From the NCBI GenBank assembly GCA_964406005.1, contig CAYOPZ010000007.1, positions 1-64,000 of the forward strand: 64,000 bases of DNA, in the 5' to 3' direction. Shown piece by piece: positions 26,476 to 36,075 of this stretch (its first letter is position 1; each line of letters starts with the position of its first letter). The notes beneath the pieces are model-generated. The model was not told the DNA's origin. It saw only the letters and a list, made by a program, of their open reading frames with translations, and did no database searches. This DNA is from CAYOPZ01 sp964406005 (GTDB lineage Bacteria > Bacteroidota > Bacteroidia > Bacteroidales > SM23-62). The position numbers and the translations under genes are program-made.

Positions 26476-26508
26476 TTTGAGTTCATTATAAAAATATTAC
26501 TATCTTCG
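26476..26508 (+). promoter_or_regulatory. promoter of ndk
   Basis: TTTG (26476-26479), a 21-bp spacer and TATCTTCG (26501-26508) make a complete Bacteroidota promoter 28 bases before the ATG. The third base of the -7 tail is C (TTCG variant). Confidence 0.6.
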
Positions 26509-26536
26509 CGCATTCCCGAATAACCAATACCCGGAA

Positions 26537-26965
26537 ATGGCAGGAAAAATCACACTAACCATTATCAAGCCCGGGGCTGTCCTGAATCAGTATACCGGCC
26601 CGATTCTCAGTATGATCAACGAAGCCGGATTTAAAATAACGGCTATGAAACTGACCAGGCTGAGCCCGCAGCAAGCTGAACAATTCTATGCAATTCACCG
26701 AAGCAAGCCTTTTTACGAAAGCCTGGTTGAATTCATGTCGTCCGGTCCGATCGTTGCGGCCATACTTGAAAAAGAAAATGCCGTCGAGGATTATCGCAAC
26801 CTGATAGGGGCTACAGATCCCGCAAAAGCTGAGAATGGAACGATTCGCAGACGGTATGCAGAATCCATGGAAAAAAATGCTGTGCACGGATCAGACAGTG
26901 ATGAAAACGCCGTTATCGAGAGTGATTTCTTCTTTGCCCGCAATGAAAGGGTGGACTGCCTGTAG
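26537..26965 (+). CDS. ndk: nucleoside diphosphate kinase
   Basis: Transfers the terminal phosphate from NTP to NDP through a phosphohistidine. Seen: TLTIIKPGAV at residues 6-14, the GP-I-A substrate loop (SSGPIVAAILE), and the active-site block NAVHGSDS with His117. Length (142 aa) is standard. Single gene, convergent with the DUF721 gene by 2 bp. In many Bacteroidota ndk lies beside the DHH phosphoesterase and gldI, as here (divergent from it). Confidence 0.96.
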   Translation: MAGKITLTIIKPGAVLNQYTGPILSMINEAGFKITAMKLTRLSPQQAEQFYAIHRSKPFYESLVEFMSSGPIVAAILEKENAVEDYRNLIGATDPAKAENGTIRRRYAESMEKNAVHGSDSDENAVIESDFFFARNERVDCL

Positions 26966-26967
26966 CC

Positions 26968-27258
26968 TTATTTCAGGACAATTCCCTCAAGCATTTCTTC
27001 ACCTGCGACCTCGTTCAGTTTCCGGAGGATCTCATCCTGAAGCATGTACAGTTCACTTCGGATAACGGATGAGTTCAGGAATACGTAAAGCCTGCCGTTT
27101 TTTATATAGATCTTCCGTGTCGCCCTGGCGACCGATCGGCCCAGAAGGGATTCCCATGAGGATATCAGATGGCGTTCTTTCAGGGGTTGTTCAAGCCTTG
27201 ATTCTTTCAGGTAGGCCCTGATGGCCTCTCCCAGACTCTGAGTATTGCTTCTTTCCAT
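26968..27258 (-). CDS. DUF721 protein, DciA-like
   Basis: Small protein (96 aa) of the DUF721 family: N-terminal SLGEAIRAYLKESRL helix, WESLLGRSVARAT, and YVFLNSSVIRSELYMLQ. Members include DciA, the ancestral loader/regulator of the DnaB helicase, and in Bacteroidota they often follow recF, as here (8 bp downstream). Function at replication is likely but the link to DciA is by family only. Confidence 0.85.
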   Translation of the reverse strand: MERSNTQSLGEAIRAYLKESRLEQPLKERHLISSWESLLGRSVARATRKIYIKNGRLYVFLNSSVIRSELYMLQDEILRKLNEVAGEEMLEGIVLK

Positions 27259-27266
27259 CAGCAGGT

Positions 27267-28373
27267 TTAATTATTGCCGGATATTGTCCCGTCCTCTACC
27301 TGGAACAGCCTGTACTCTATCGTGAGGTCTTTCAGAATTTTCCCGATCCGCTGACGATTGGTATCGGTAATGAATATCTGTCCGAAATTCTGATCGGCCA
27401 CAAGCTTAATAATCTGCTCCACCCTTTTGACGTCAAATTTATCAAAAACATCGTCCAGCAGGAGAATGGGATGCGATCCGTTTATTTTTCTTATGTATTC
27501 GAATTTGGCAAGTTTAAGTGCCACGAGGTAGGTTTTCTGCTGCCCCTGGCTTCCGATCCTCTTTATCGGATGCCCTTCCAGTGTCATCTTCAGATCGTCC
27601 TTGTGAATCCCGGCAGTGGTATACTGCAGGATCCTGTCCCGCTCTGCACCTTCCCTGAAAAGGTCTTCCAGCGCATGCTCATGAAGCTGTGACCGGTATT
27701 CCAGACCGATCTTTTCCCGTCCGGAAGATACCCTCTCGTAATATTCCTGGAAAACCGGAATCAGATCCGAGATGAATTCTTTTCTTTTCTGATATATATA
27801 CTGTCCGTTACCAAGGAGCTGTTCATTCCAGACTTCCAGCAGGTCAGGCTGATAGTTCCCGTTGCGGGCAAAAGTTTTCAGCTGCACATTCCGTTGTATC
27901 AAAGCCCTGTTGTAGCGCAGCAGTGTGTCAAGATATTCAATGTCGTACTGGGCTATTACCGAATTTATAAATTTTCTTCTTTCCTGGCTTCCTTCCGTGA
28001 TCAGACCGCTGTCGGCCGGGGAGATCATAACCACAGGCAGCAACCCGATGTGCTCGGAGAGACGGGAGTATTCCTTCCGGTTTCTTTTGAAGTGCTTCCG
28101 TTTGTTTTGCTGCACACCGCAATATATCCTTTCTTCCAGTTCATCCCTTCGATAATCCCCCTGGATAAGAAAAAAATCCTGACCATGACGGATGTTATGG
28201 GAATCTATGGAATTGAAATAACTTTTTGTCATGGAAAGGTAGTAGATGGCATCCAGAAGATTGGTTTTTCCCGTCCCGTTGTCCCCGACAAAACAGTTGA
28301 TCTTCCGGCTGAAATAAAGATCAAGCTGATCGTAATTTTTAAAATTAACCAGAGAAATCCGGGACAGGTGCAT
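27267..28373 (-). CDS. recF: DNA replication/repair protein RecF
   Basis: ATPase that helps load RecA at gaps, and supports replication restart. Seen: N-terminal MHLSRISLVNFKNY, Walker A GDNGTGKT at residues 30-37, the family VQLKTFARNG helix region, and the D-loop/Walker B LLLDDVFDKFD near the C terminus. 368 aa, normal. Forms an operon with the downstream DUF721 gene. Confidence 0.97.
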   Translation of the reverse strand: MHLSRISLVNFKNYDQLDLYFSRKINCFVGDNGTGKTNLLDAIYYLSMTKSYFNSIDSHNIRHGQDFFLIQGDYRRDELEERIYCGVQQNKRKHFKRNRKEYSRLSEHIGLLPVVMISPADSGLITEGSQERRKFINSVIAQYDIEYLDTLLRYNRALIQRNVQLKTFARNGNYQPDLLEVWNEQLLGNGQYIYQKRKEFISDLIPVFQEYYERVSSGREKIGLEYRSQLHEHALEDLFREGAERDRILQYTTAGIHKDDLKMTLEGHPIKRIGSQGQQKTYLVALKLAKFEYIRKINGSHPILLLDDVFDKFDVKRVEQIIKLVADQNFGQIFITDTNRQRIGKILKDLTIEYRLFQVEDGTISGNN

Positions 28374-28493
28374 GGGCTTCGGTTCAGACTGTAAAATTAG
28401 TAATTGTACAGGGATTCCTGCTTATTTTTTTATTCAATGCAAAACAATTACATTTGCGTTGTTTTTCTCAAAATCCCTTACCATCTACCTTAT

Positions 28494-29177
28494 ATGGCAA
28501 AGAAGAAGCAGGCTTCCGAAGGCGGAATAGAAGGCGTTGAAAATGCTTTGAGCAGGACCGAACAGTTCATCGAGGATAATCAGAAACTGATTATCCGGAT
28601 AATAACCGGTATCCTTGCCTTGATTGTCATATTTGTCGGTATCAGAAGGTTCTATCTTGCCCCCCTGCAGGAAGAGGCAAACGGACAAATGTTTGTGGCC
28701 GAACAATACTTTGAAGCAGACTCATTTTCGCTGGCTTTGTACGGAGACGGTAACTATTCGGGATTTCTCGAGATCATAGATGAGTACGGAATAACAAAAG
28801 CGGCCAACCTGTCGAAGTATTATGCCGGCATCTCATTTTTCAAGCTGGGACAGTACGAAGATGCCATCGATTATCTGAAAAAATTCAAATCCATGGACAA
28901 AATGGTGGCACCCATTGCACACGGTGCGATAGGAGATGCATACGTGGAGTTGGGTGAGCAGGAGAAGGGACTTGAATATTATCTGAAAGCCGCCTCGTTG
29001 TCCGAGAATGATTTTACCACTCCGTTGTTCCTGATGAAAGCGGGACTTATCTATGAAAACCTCGATGATAATTCCAGGGCCCTGGAGATCTACGAACAGA
29101 TCCGCAGGGATTATCCTGATTACGCAAGGCAAAACAACATCGAGAAGTATATCACCCGCAGCAGCATGTCATCCTGA
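28494..29177 (+). CDS. tetratricopeptide-repeat membrane protein
   Basis: ATG 28494 gives MAKKKQASEGGIEG; the frame is open further upstream but has no fitting start. 227 aa: short basic cytoplasmic N terminus, one transmembrane helix near residues 33-54, then a periplasmic domain of TPR-like helix pairs (YYAGISFFKLGQYEDAIDYL, GDAYVELGEQEKGLEYYLKA, GLIYENLDDNSRALEIYEQ). This layout is that of YfgM-type proteins, which accompany periplasmic chaperones and translocases. Ends 8 bp before ribH, so likely cotranscribed. Confidence 0.85.
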   Translation: MAKKKQASEGGIEGVENALSRTEQFIEDNQKLIIRIITGILALIVIFVGIRRFYLAPLQEEANGQMFVAEQYFEADSFSLALYGDGNYSGFLEIIDEYGITKAANLSKYYAGISFFKLGQYEDAIDYLKKFKSMDKMVAPIAHGAIGDAYVELGEQEKGLEYYLKAASLSENDFTTPLFLMKAGLIYENLDDNSRALEIYEQIRRDYPDYARQNNIEKYITRSSMSS

Positions 29178-29185
29178 TCCCCGTT

Positions 29186-29677
29186 ATGGCAAGCCACCTG
29201 CAAAACCTGTCAACATATAATCCGGCTGAAGTGCCATCGGCAAAGGATATGAAATTCGGCATTGTTGTGGCCGACTGGAACAAGGGAATCACATATAATC
29301 TGCTGAAAGGGGCCATCCGAACCCTCAAACGCTTCGGCGCAGTTGAAGACCGGCTTTTCATACAGCATGTTCCCGGCAGTTTTGAACTGCCGTTCGGCGC
29401 CCGTATGCTGGCTGAATCCTGTAAGCCGGATGCCGTCATCTGCCTGGGATGTGTCATCAGGGGGGAAACCAGACACTTCGATTACATCTGCCAGGGGGTA
29501 ACACAGGGGATTACGGAGCTGAACCTGCAATACGACATCCCTTTTATTTTCGGGGTTCTCACAACGGACAATCCTGACCAGGCCCGTGACCGCGCCGGCG
29601 GTGAACACGGGAACAAAGGGGATGAAGCTGCCATCAGTGCAATAAAAATGGCCCACTTCCGGCGAAACATGGCATAA
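29186..29677 (+). CDS. ribH: 6,7-dimethyl-8-ribityllumazine synthase
   Basis: Penultimate enzyme of riboflavin synthesis; joins 5-amino-6-ribitylaminouracil with dihydroxybutanone phosphate, as a 60-mer or pentamer. Seen: the N-terminal FGIVVADWN, HVPGSFELPFGARML (substrate loop) and the CLGCVIRGETRHFDYICQ active-site segment with His (GETRH). 163 aa, normal length. Confidence 0.97.
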   Translation: MASHLQNLSTYNPAEVPSAKDMKFGIVVADWNKGITYNLLKGAIRTLKRFGAVEDRLFIQHVPGSFELPFGARMLAESCKPDAVICLGCVIRGETRHFDYICQGVTQGITELNLQYDIPFIFGVLTTDNPDQARDRAGGEHGNKGDEAAISAIKMAHFRRNMA

Positions 29678-29711
29678 TCTCACCCCATACGCTTCTGCAT
29701 TCCGGTGCCGC

Positions 29712-31622
29712 TTATTTTTTCCCGGGTTTGTAGCCCCGCTGCCTGGCCATTTCCTCAAGTCTTTTCTGAAAACCGGACTGCTTTTTGGAAGCTGATTTCT
29801 TCTGGTTCATTTTCAGTTTATTACGCAGGGCTTCCTCGTTTACAAACTGCTTGAAAATCTGGTTCTGGCCGAAGGTAATGAGATTGGCAAGAAAATAATA
29901 ATAGGTCAGCGCAGAAGACCATTGATTCAGTAAAAACATGAACATGACGGGCATGATATACATCATGCCCTTCATCCCCGGCATCTGGGACTGTGATGCA
30001 GTGGCCTGGTTGGAAATCTTCATGGTCAGTATGGTGGAAGCTGTCATCAGCAGTGTGAAAAGGCTGACATGATCCCCGTATATGGGTATCGTAAAGGGAA
30101 GATTGAGAATGGAATCATATGTGGACAGGTCGGTTGCCCATAGAAAACCCTGCTGCCTCAATTCTATGGATGAAGGGAAAAACCGGAACATAGCAATCAG
30201 TATGGGCATCTGCAGAACAACCGGGAGGCATCCTCCAAGGGGACTCACACCGGCTTTTTTATACAAAGCCATGGTGGCCTGCTGCCGTTCCATGTTCTTT
30301 TCTTTGGGTATTTTCGCATTAATGGCATCGATTTCAGGTTTCAGGACCCTCATTTTTGCCATTGAAATATAGGACCGGTAGGTCAAAGGGAAAAGAATCA
30401 CCTTGATCATGATTGTCAGAAGCAGGATGATCAATCCGTAACTCTCTATGAAACCGTTCAGGAAATTGAATACGGGTATGATCATGTAGCGATTGATCGT
30501 CCTGCTGAAGAAACCTCCGAGGTTGAGCAGGTTTTCCATGTCCAGCCCGTATGCCTTCAATGTCTTATAATGATTGGGGCCGAAATAGAAAGACATCTTG
30601 TTTTCGAGCAGCGGGCCGGGTTCATAGGGTATGCCCAGCGTGGATTCAAAAATCTTGAGATGAACCGATTCATCCGGCAGCTTGACAGACCTGATGTAGG
30701 CGTTGGTGAAATAATCGTCAGCGATCAGAACAGATGAAAAGAACTGTTCCTTGAAGGCAATCCATCTGAGCCTGGTTGGTATGTCCTTTTCCTGGGTTTC
30801 CTTTTTTGTCTTGGCATTGAACCTTTCCACCTCATCCTCATAATGCTTGAGAACAATCGTCGTATAATTCTGCTCATTGATCCTTCCTTTTTCCTGGGAA
30901 CGTGCATAAATGTTCCAGTTCATGTCTACGAAGCTGTTCCTGGGCGAAAGGATTTCCTCCATGTTCACGAACCGAAGATCAAATCCCACCATCCAGTCTT
31001 CCGGGGACAAGGTATAAACATACTCTATATATTTCTCCCTGCCGGCCGGGAGTTTCATGGAAAGTGAAACGGGCTCCCGGGTTGCATCCAGGTAGGACGC
31101 CCCTGTATCAGGGGTGAAATACAACTGATTTGTATTTATGCTTCGGTTCCCGGCAAAAAAAGTCAGGCCGAAAACGGTGGAATCGCCGTCGAACAGGATC
31201 AGCGGCATCGAATCATAGGTCTGGTAATCCTTCATTTCCACGCTGTAAATCTTACCTCCCAGGGTGGATATTTTCATGATGATCCGGTCATTTTCCAGGG
31301 TAATGTATTCCTCCCGGCCGGATGCACTTCCGGAAAAAACCCCGTATATGTCCCTGTTTTGTTCAGCCGTCTGCTCCTGAACTGCTTCCGCATCACCTCC
31401 GGGTGAGCCGGCACCTGTTTCCTGCGCTCCCTGCTGCTCCCGGACGCTTTCTTCAACACGGGTGACGGAATCCTGCATCCTTTGCTCCCGCTGAACGAGG
31501 GAAATGGAATCCTGTATTCTTTGCCTCTCGGCCAGTTCCTCCCTCGACGGCCTGGTAAAAAGGGAATAAAGAACCAGTATCCCGGCAATCAGGACCAGCC
31601 CTATGATCGTGTTTCTGTCCAT
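29712..31622 (-). CDS. yidC: membrane protein insertase YidC
   Basis: Inserts membrane proteins alone or with SecYEG. Bacteroidota-type YidC (636 aa): first transmembrane helix at residues 5-22, a linker rich in Glu/Gln, the periplasmic P1 domain (ITLENDRIIMKISTLGGKIYSVEMK), then five C-terminal helices with the conserved arginine in a RTINRYM-like region and the hydrophilic groove, and a basic Lys-rich tail that can contact ribosomes. Five bases separate it from upstream pyrG. Confidence 0.97.
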   Translation of the reverse strand: MDRNTIIGLVLIAGILVLYSLFTRPSREELAERQRIQDSISLVQREQRMQDSVTRVEESVREQQGAQETGAGSPGGDAEAVQEQTAEQNRDIYGVFSGSASGREEYITLENDRIIMKISTLGGKIYSVEMKDYQTYDSMPLILFDGDSTVFGLTFFAGNRSINTNQLYFTPDTGASYLDATREPVSLSMKLPAGREKYIEYVYTLSPEDWMVGFDLRFVNMEEILSPRNSFVDMNWNIYARSQEKGRINEQNYTTIVLKHYEDEVERFNAKTKKETQEKDIPTRLRWIAFKEQFFSSVLIADDYFTNAYIRSVKLPDESVHLKIFESTLGIPYEPGPLLENKMSFYFGPNHYKTLKAYGLDMENLLNLGGFFSRTINRYMIIPVFNFLNGFIESYGLIILLLTIMIKVILFPLTYRSYISMAKMRVLKPEIDAINAKIPKEKNMERQQATMALYKKAGVSPLGGCLPVVLQMPILIAMFRFFPSSIELRQQGFLWATDLSTYDSILNLPFTIPIYGDHVSLFTLLMTASTILTMKISNQATASQSQMPGMKGMMYIMPVMFMFLLNQWSSALTYYYFLANLITFGQNQIFKQFVNEEALRNKLKMNQKKSASKKQSGFQKRLEEMARQRGYKPGKK

Positions 31623-31627
31623 GTACT

Positions 31628-33277
31628 TTATAAGGATTTCATTGAATGGATGTTCTGAACAGGTTTTCCCACTGAGGTCTCAAGAGAAAACCTGACAAAT
31701 TGAACGAAGAGGGGATGCGGTTTCATAACGGTACTGCTGTATTCAGGGTGAAATTGAACGCCGATAAACCATGGATGATCCGGGATCTCCATGATTTCGA
31801 CAAGCTTGCTGTCGGGGTTGATCCCTGAAGCGATCATACCGTTTTCTTCAAATTCATCCAGATATTTACTGTTAAACTCATAACGATGCCGGTGCCGTTC
31901 CATGATAAAAGTCTTGTTATAAGCCTCGTGGACTTTTGTACCTTCCCTGATGTCGCACGGGTAGGCTCCCAGACGCATGGTACCGCCCTTTTCCGTTATT
32001 TTCTTCTGTTCCTCCATCAGGTCAATAACCGGTTCGGGTGTCCCTGAATCCATTTCCGTCGAGTGCGCGGCCTTATACCCCAGCACATTGCGTGCAAATT
32101 CAACCACAGCGCATTGGAGTCCCAGACAGATACCGAGAAACGGAATGCCCTTCTCACGGCAATATTTTGCAGCAGCGATCTTCCCGTCAATGCCCCTGTC
32201 CCCGAATCCCGGTGCCACGATAACACCATGCTGGTGTGCAAGAAAATCCTCGATGTTCTTTTCGGTAATGTCTTCGGAATGAATGCAGTCGACATTTACC
32301 CTGCATTTATATGTTGCGCCTGCATGGCTCAGGGATTCGATGATGGATATATAGGAATCGGCCAGTTCAACATATTTGCCAACCAGTCCGATATTTACCT
32401 CGGATTCAGGGTGCTTGAGACGATTCACAACTTCCGTCCATCCTTTCAGGTCCGGAGATTTTGTATTCTCTATTTGCAGTTTCCGAATGGCGATCTCGTC
32501 CAGTTTCTCCTTCTGCATCAGCAGTGGTACTTCATATATCGTGTCAACATTGATGGATTCAATAACGGCATCAGGCTTCACGTTGCAGAAAAGTGCGACC
32601 TTGCTCCGTATATCGTCGGTAAGGGATTGTTCTGTGCGCAGAACCAGTATGTCAGGCTGGATCCCGTTTTCGAGGAGCACCTTTACTGAATGCTGTGTCG
32701 GTTTTGTTTTCAGTTCACCTGTAGCAGACAGGAAAGGTACAAGTGTAAGGTGAATGAACAGTGTATTCGCAGGCCCCAGCTCCCACTTGAGTTGTCTGAC
32801 GGATTCAATGTAGGGAAGGGATTCGATGTCCCCCACCGTACCGCCGATCTCTGTCAAAACCACATCATATTCTTCATTTTTGCCCAGCAGCATGATCCTT
32901 CGCTTGATCTCGTCCGTAATGTGCGGGATTACCTGTACGGTTTTACCCAGGTAATCCCCCCTTCGTTCCTTGTCGATAACGGATTGATATATCCTGCCCG
33001 TGGTTACATTGTTGGCCTGGGAGGTGGAAATGCCGAGAAAACGCTCATAATGCCCCAGGTCAAGATCCGTTTCCGCTCCGTCCATGGTCACATAACATTC
33101 ACCGTGTTCGTAAGGATTCAATGTACCGGGGTCCACGTTGATATAGGGATCAAGCTTCTGAATGGTGACAGAAATTCCCCTTTCCTGCAGCAACATCGCC
33201 AGGGATGAAGAAATGATCCCTTTTCCAAGTGAGGAAGTTACTCCGCCGGTTATGAATATGTATTTAGTGGCTCCCAT
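31628..33277 (-). CDS. pyrG: CTP synthase
   Basis: Makes CTP from UTP using glutamine. The ATG at 33277 (MGATKYIFITGGVTSSLGKGI) is preferred to a TTG 6 bases upstream. Seen: SSLGKG P-loop near residue 15, the long amidoligase domain with ESLPYIES and KTKPTQHSV, and a C-terminal class I glutamine amidotransferase domain with nucleophile Cys in GICLGLQ and the His/Glu pair in QFHPEY. About 549 aa. Operon with DUF349 gene upstream and yidC downstream. Confidence 0.97.
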   Translation of the reverse strand: MGATKYIFITGGVTSSLGKGIISSSLAMLLQERGISVTIQKLDPYINVDPGTLNPYEHGECYVTMDGAETDLDLGHYERFLGISTSQANNVTTGRIYQSVIDKERRGDYLGKTVQVIPHITDEIKRRIMLLGKNEEYDVVLTEIGGTVGDIESLPYIESVRQLKWELGPANTLFIHLTLVPFLSATGELKTKPTQHSVKVLLENGIQPDILVLRTEQSLTDDIRSKVALFCNVKPDAVIESINVDTIYEVPLLMQKEKLDEIAIRKLQIENTKSPDLKGWTEVVNRLKHPESEVNIGLVGKYVELADSYISIIESLSHAGATYKCRVNVDCIHSEDITEKNIEDFLAHQHGVIVAPGFGDRGIDGKIAAAKYCREKGIPFLGICLGLQCAVVEFARNVLGYKAAHSTEMDSGTPEPVIDLMEEQKKITEKGGTMRLGAYPCDIREGTKVHEAYNKTFIMERHRHRYEFNSKYLDEFEENGMIASGINPDSKLVEIMEIPDHPWFIGVQFHPEYSSTVMKPHPLFVQFVRFSLETSVGKPVQNIHSMKSL

Positions 33278-33301
33278 TTTCAATCTTCCTGTCCTTTTGT
33301 T

Positions 33302-35272
33302 TTATTCCCTGTCCAGATTATCTATCATATCGACTTTTTGTTCCAGTAACTGAATTGCCTCCCTGGCTTTGTCAATTTTATTCTGAACTTCCTCTATCAT
33401 GGATTCGGCATTTTTTGAGCGGGCAAAGAATCCTATGTTGTTTTCCCAGAGAATGATGTCGTTCTTCAATTGCTGCAGCCGGTTAACGAAACGCTCCCTT
33501 TCATGGTTGAGTTTCATTTCCGCATTGGGTTTCTGAAGGATATTATTGACCTTGTTCTTGAATTTCAACATGTTGCGCATGCTGTCATTGATATCGAGTT
33601 TGTCAAATTGAGCATTGATGGCCTTTCTGAACTTCTCCTGAAGATCATCCTTTTCTTTGATGGGGACAAACCCGATCTCCGACCACCTGCGCTGGAAATC
33701 ATTGAGGGCCCTGAAATTCTCCTCTGCATTCCCGCTTATTTTATACTCCCTGACTTCTTTCAACAGCTTGTTCTTCTCTTCCAGATTCCGGTAATAAGAC
33801 TCGTCTACATTTTTGTAATGCTCGGATTTCCGGTTGAAAAAATAATCGCAGGCTGCCCTGAAGCGCTTCCAGACAGCATCCGAGTGTTTATTTGGCACGG
33901 GTCCGATTTTCTTCCATTTTTTTTGAAGACTTATAAAATCTTCCGTGGTTTTCTTCCAGTTTGTGTTGTCCTTCATGGCCTCAGCCTGGACACAGAGATC
34001 CGTTTTCAGCTGTAGGTTGTTTAACCGGTCTTCCCTGTTCCTGGCGTAAAATTCCCGTTTCCTGCTGAAAAATGTATCACAGGCTGTCCGGAACCGTTCG
34101 TATATCTTGTTATTATCCTTTTTGGGAGCAAACCCGATGGATTTCCATACTTTCTGAAGTTCAATCAATTCCTGTGATTTTCCATCCCATTGCTTGTGGT
34201 TATCCAGTGCGAGGTTGCTTAATTCCTCGGCTTTTTCACAAAGGATAGCCTTCTGTTCCAGGTTTTTTTTCTGTGCTTTCTTGAGTTCTTCAAAATATTG
34301 CTGATGTTTCTTATTGATCTTTGATGTGGTTTCCTTGAACCTTTCCCATATTTCTGTCCTGTGTTCCCGCGGAACAGGGCCAATCTCACGCCAGCGTTCA
34401 TGATATTTCTGAAGTAAATTAAATGCGTGCACCACTGAGGATTCCAGAAGCAGCATCTCGGCCTTTTCACAAAGCTGGATCTTCAATTCAAGATTTTTTT
34501 TAAGATCGAGGTCCCTGAGTTCCTGGTTGATCTTAATATAATCATAGAACTTCTCGACATTGTGATTGTATGTATCCCACAGATCCTTCAGGTTCCGCTG
34601 GGGAACCAGGCCGATAGACCGCCATTCTTTCTGCAGATCACGAAAGTCCTGAAAGGTTTTATTAATGGATTCCTTGCTGTTGATCAGGTCCTTGATTTTT
34701 TCAATCACATCATATTTTTTCCTCAGATTGTCCTGTTTTACAAGTTCCAGGTTTTTATTGAATTCTGCTTTGATATCACGGAATTTCTTGAACAGTTCCT
34801 TGACTTTAATCTCCAGGGGATCCGCACCGGGCTGGAAGTCCTCAATGGCACCGCCCTCCTCTACGAATTTCTTTCTCCTTTTTTCGGTTTCAATCTTGGC
34901 TTTCTTATAAAAATTGATCTTTATATGGTCCACATCCCTCCTGATCTCATTCACAGGCTTGGTTTCAATAAGCACCTCGAGTCTGTTAACCAGATCTTCA
35001 CGGCTGAGCGTGGAATAATCAAAGTCGTCAAGAGGGGGATCTGTTTCCGACCCGGATTCTGCCGGCGGCTTTGACTCAGGGGCGTGGGTATCCTTTTCCT
35101 CAAGGACCGCCTCCTGCAAGTCAGGTTTGTCATTTTCAGCGGCGGGAGATTTATCTTCCTTATTTTCAGAAGATTCAGTACTGGAGTTTATATCCTCCTT
35201 GGGAGCATCATTCTTATTTTCACCGATTTGCCCGGTGACGGGTTCGTCCCGAACCTGTTCCTTTTGTTCCAT
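33302..35272 (-). CDS. DUF349 repeat protein
   Basis: A 656-aa cytoplasmic protein with a long acidic, disordered N terminus (about residues 1-110, rich in Glu/Asp/Lys), then repeated DUF349 modules of about 70 residues. Each shows a W-xxIGxVP core: visible copies include WRSIGLVPQRN, WREIGPVPREH, WKSIGFAPKKD, WKKIGPVPNKH and WSEIGFVPIKE. Strongly helical and probably coiled-coil. The function in Bacteroidota is not established. ATG 35272 is used rather than the TTG before it. Cotranscribed with pyrG and yidC. Confidence 0.85.
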   Translation of the reverse strand: MEQKEQVRDEPVTGQIGENKNDAPKEDINSSTESSENKEDKSPAAENDKPDLQEAVLEEKDTHAPESKPPAESGSETDPPLDDFDYSTLSREDLVNRLEVLIETKPVNEIRRDVDHIKINFYKKAKIETEKRRKKFVEEGGAIEDFQPGADPLEIKVKELFKKFRDIKAEFNKNLELVKQDNLRKKYDVIEKIKDLINSKESINKTFQDFRDLQKEWRSIGLVPQRNLKDLWDTYNHNVEKFYDYIKINQELRDLDLKKNLELKIQLCEKAEMLLLESSVVHAFNLLQKYHERWREIGPVPREHRTEIWERFKETTSKINKKHQQYFEELKKAQKKNLEQKAILCEKAEELSNLALDNHKQWDGKSQELIELQKVWKSIGFAPKKDNNKIYERFRTACDTFFSRKREFYARNREDRLNNLQLKTDLCVQAEAMKDNTNWKKTTEDFISLQKKWKKIGPVPNKHSDAVWKRFRAACDYFFNRKSEHYKNVDESYYRNLEEKNKLLKEVREYKISGNAEENFRALNDFQRRWSEIGFVPIKEKDDLQEKFRKAINAQFDKLDINDSMRNMLKFKNKVNNILQKPNAEMKLNHERERFVNRLQQLKNDIILWENNIGFFARSKNAESMIEEVQNKIDKAREAIQLLEQKVDMIDNLDRE

Positions 35273-35315
35273 CAACTCTCAATGTCAATACAATGCTGCG
35301 TCAAGCAATCACCTG

Positions 35316-35346
35316 CGAAAATAGCCATTAATGAACTATGGTCAAA
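35316..35346 (-). promoter_or_regulatory. promoter of the DUF349-pyrG-yidC operon
   Basis: On the minus strand TTTG (35343-35346), 19-bp spacer, TATTTTCG (35316-35323). Like the ndk promoter it uses the TTCG ending. A complete match for the Bacteroidota consensus. Confidence 0.6.
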
Positions 35347-35366
35347 GTTTTTTTAAGTCTGTTCAC

Positions 35367-35374
35367 TATTTTTG
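35367..35374 (+). promoter_or_regulatory. -7 promoter box for trmD
   Basis: TATTTTTG matches TAnnTTTG and ends 16 bases before the trmD ATG; no good -33 box is seen. Confidence 0.4.
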
Positions 35375-35390
35375 TAAAAAATCCTGAAAA

Positions 35391-36074
35391 ATGAGAATCG
35401 ACATAATCTCGGGCGTTCCGGGGCTTCTTGAGAGCCCTTTGAGCCATTCCATCATCAAACGTGCAAAAGACAAAGGGCTTGCAGAAGTATTCATCCATGA
35501 CCTGCGTGATTATTCAACCGGTAAGCACCGGAAAATCGATGATTACGCCTACAGCGGGGAAGCGGGAATGGTACTGAGCATAGAACCTATAGACAAGGCG
35601 CTGTCTGAACTTACCGGGAAGCGGGAATACCAGGAGATCATTTTTACTTCACCCGAAGGAGAAACCTTTAACCAGTCGATTGCAAACCGGCTTTCCACAT
35701 GCGAGAACCTGATTTTTCTGTGCGGACACTACAAAGGGATCGACCAGAGAGTCAGGGATCATCTCATTACCCGCGAGATCTCCATAGGAGATTATGTGCT
35801 GACGGGAGGAGAGCTGGCGGCCGCGGTAATGACAGACGCTGTCATCCGTCTGATTCCCGGGGTATTATCGGATGGAACCTCGGCACTCACGGACTCGTTC
35901 CAGGACGGCCTCCTTGCACCTCCGGTCTATACGAGGCCGCCAGATTACAAGGGATGGCATGTTCCGGAAGTGCTCATCTCGGGGAATGCCCGGGAGATTG
36001 AAAAATGGAAGCTTGAGCAAGCCATCGAAAAAACCCGGAAGTTCAGACCCGACTTGCTGAAAAGGAAGAAATAA
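35391..36074 (+). CDS. trmD: tRNA (guanine-37-N1) methyltransferase
   Basis: SPOUT-class enzyme that methylates G37 next to the anticodon of tRNAs reading CNN codons. Seen: N-terminal MRIDIISGVP, GKHRKIDDYAYSGEAGMVL, the knot motif LCGHYKGIDQRVRDHL, SIGDYVLTGGELAA and GVL near 155. 227 aa, normal length. Monocistronic; converges on the channel gene. Confidence 0.97.
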   Translation: MRIDIISGVPGLLESPLSHSIIKRAKDKGLAEVFIHDLRDYSTGKHRKIDDYAYSGEAGMVLSIEPIDKALSELTGKREYQEIIFTSPEGETFNQSIANRLSTCENLIFLCGHYKGIDQRVRDHLITREISIGDYVLTGGELAAAVMTDAVIRLIPGVLSDGTSALTDSFQDGLLAPPVYTRPPDYKGWHVPEVLISGNAREIEKWKLEQAIEKTRKFRPDLLKRKK

Positions 36075-36075
36075 G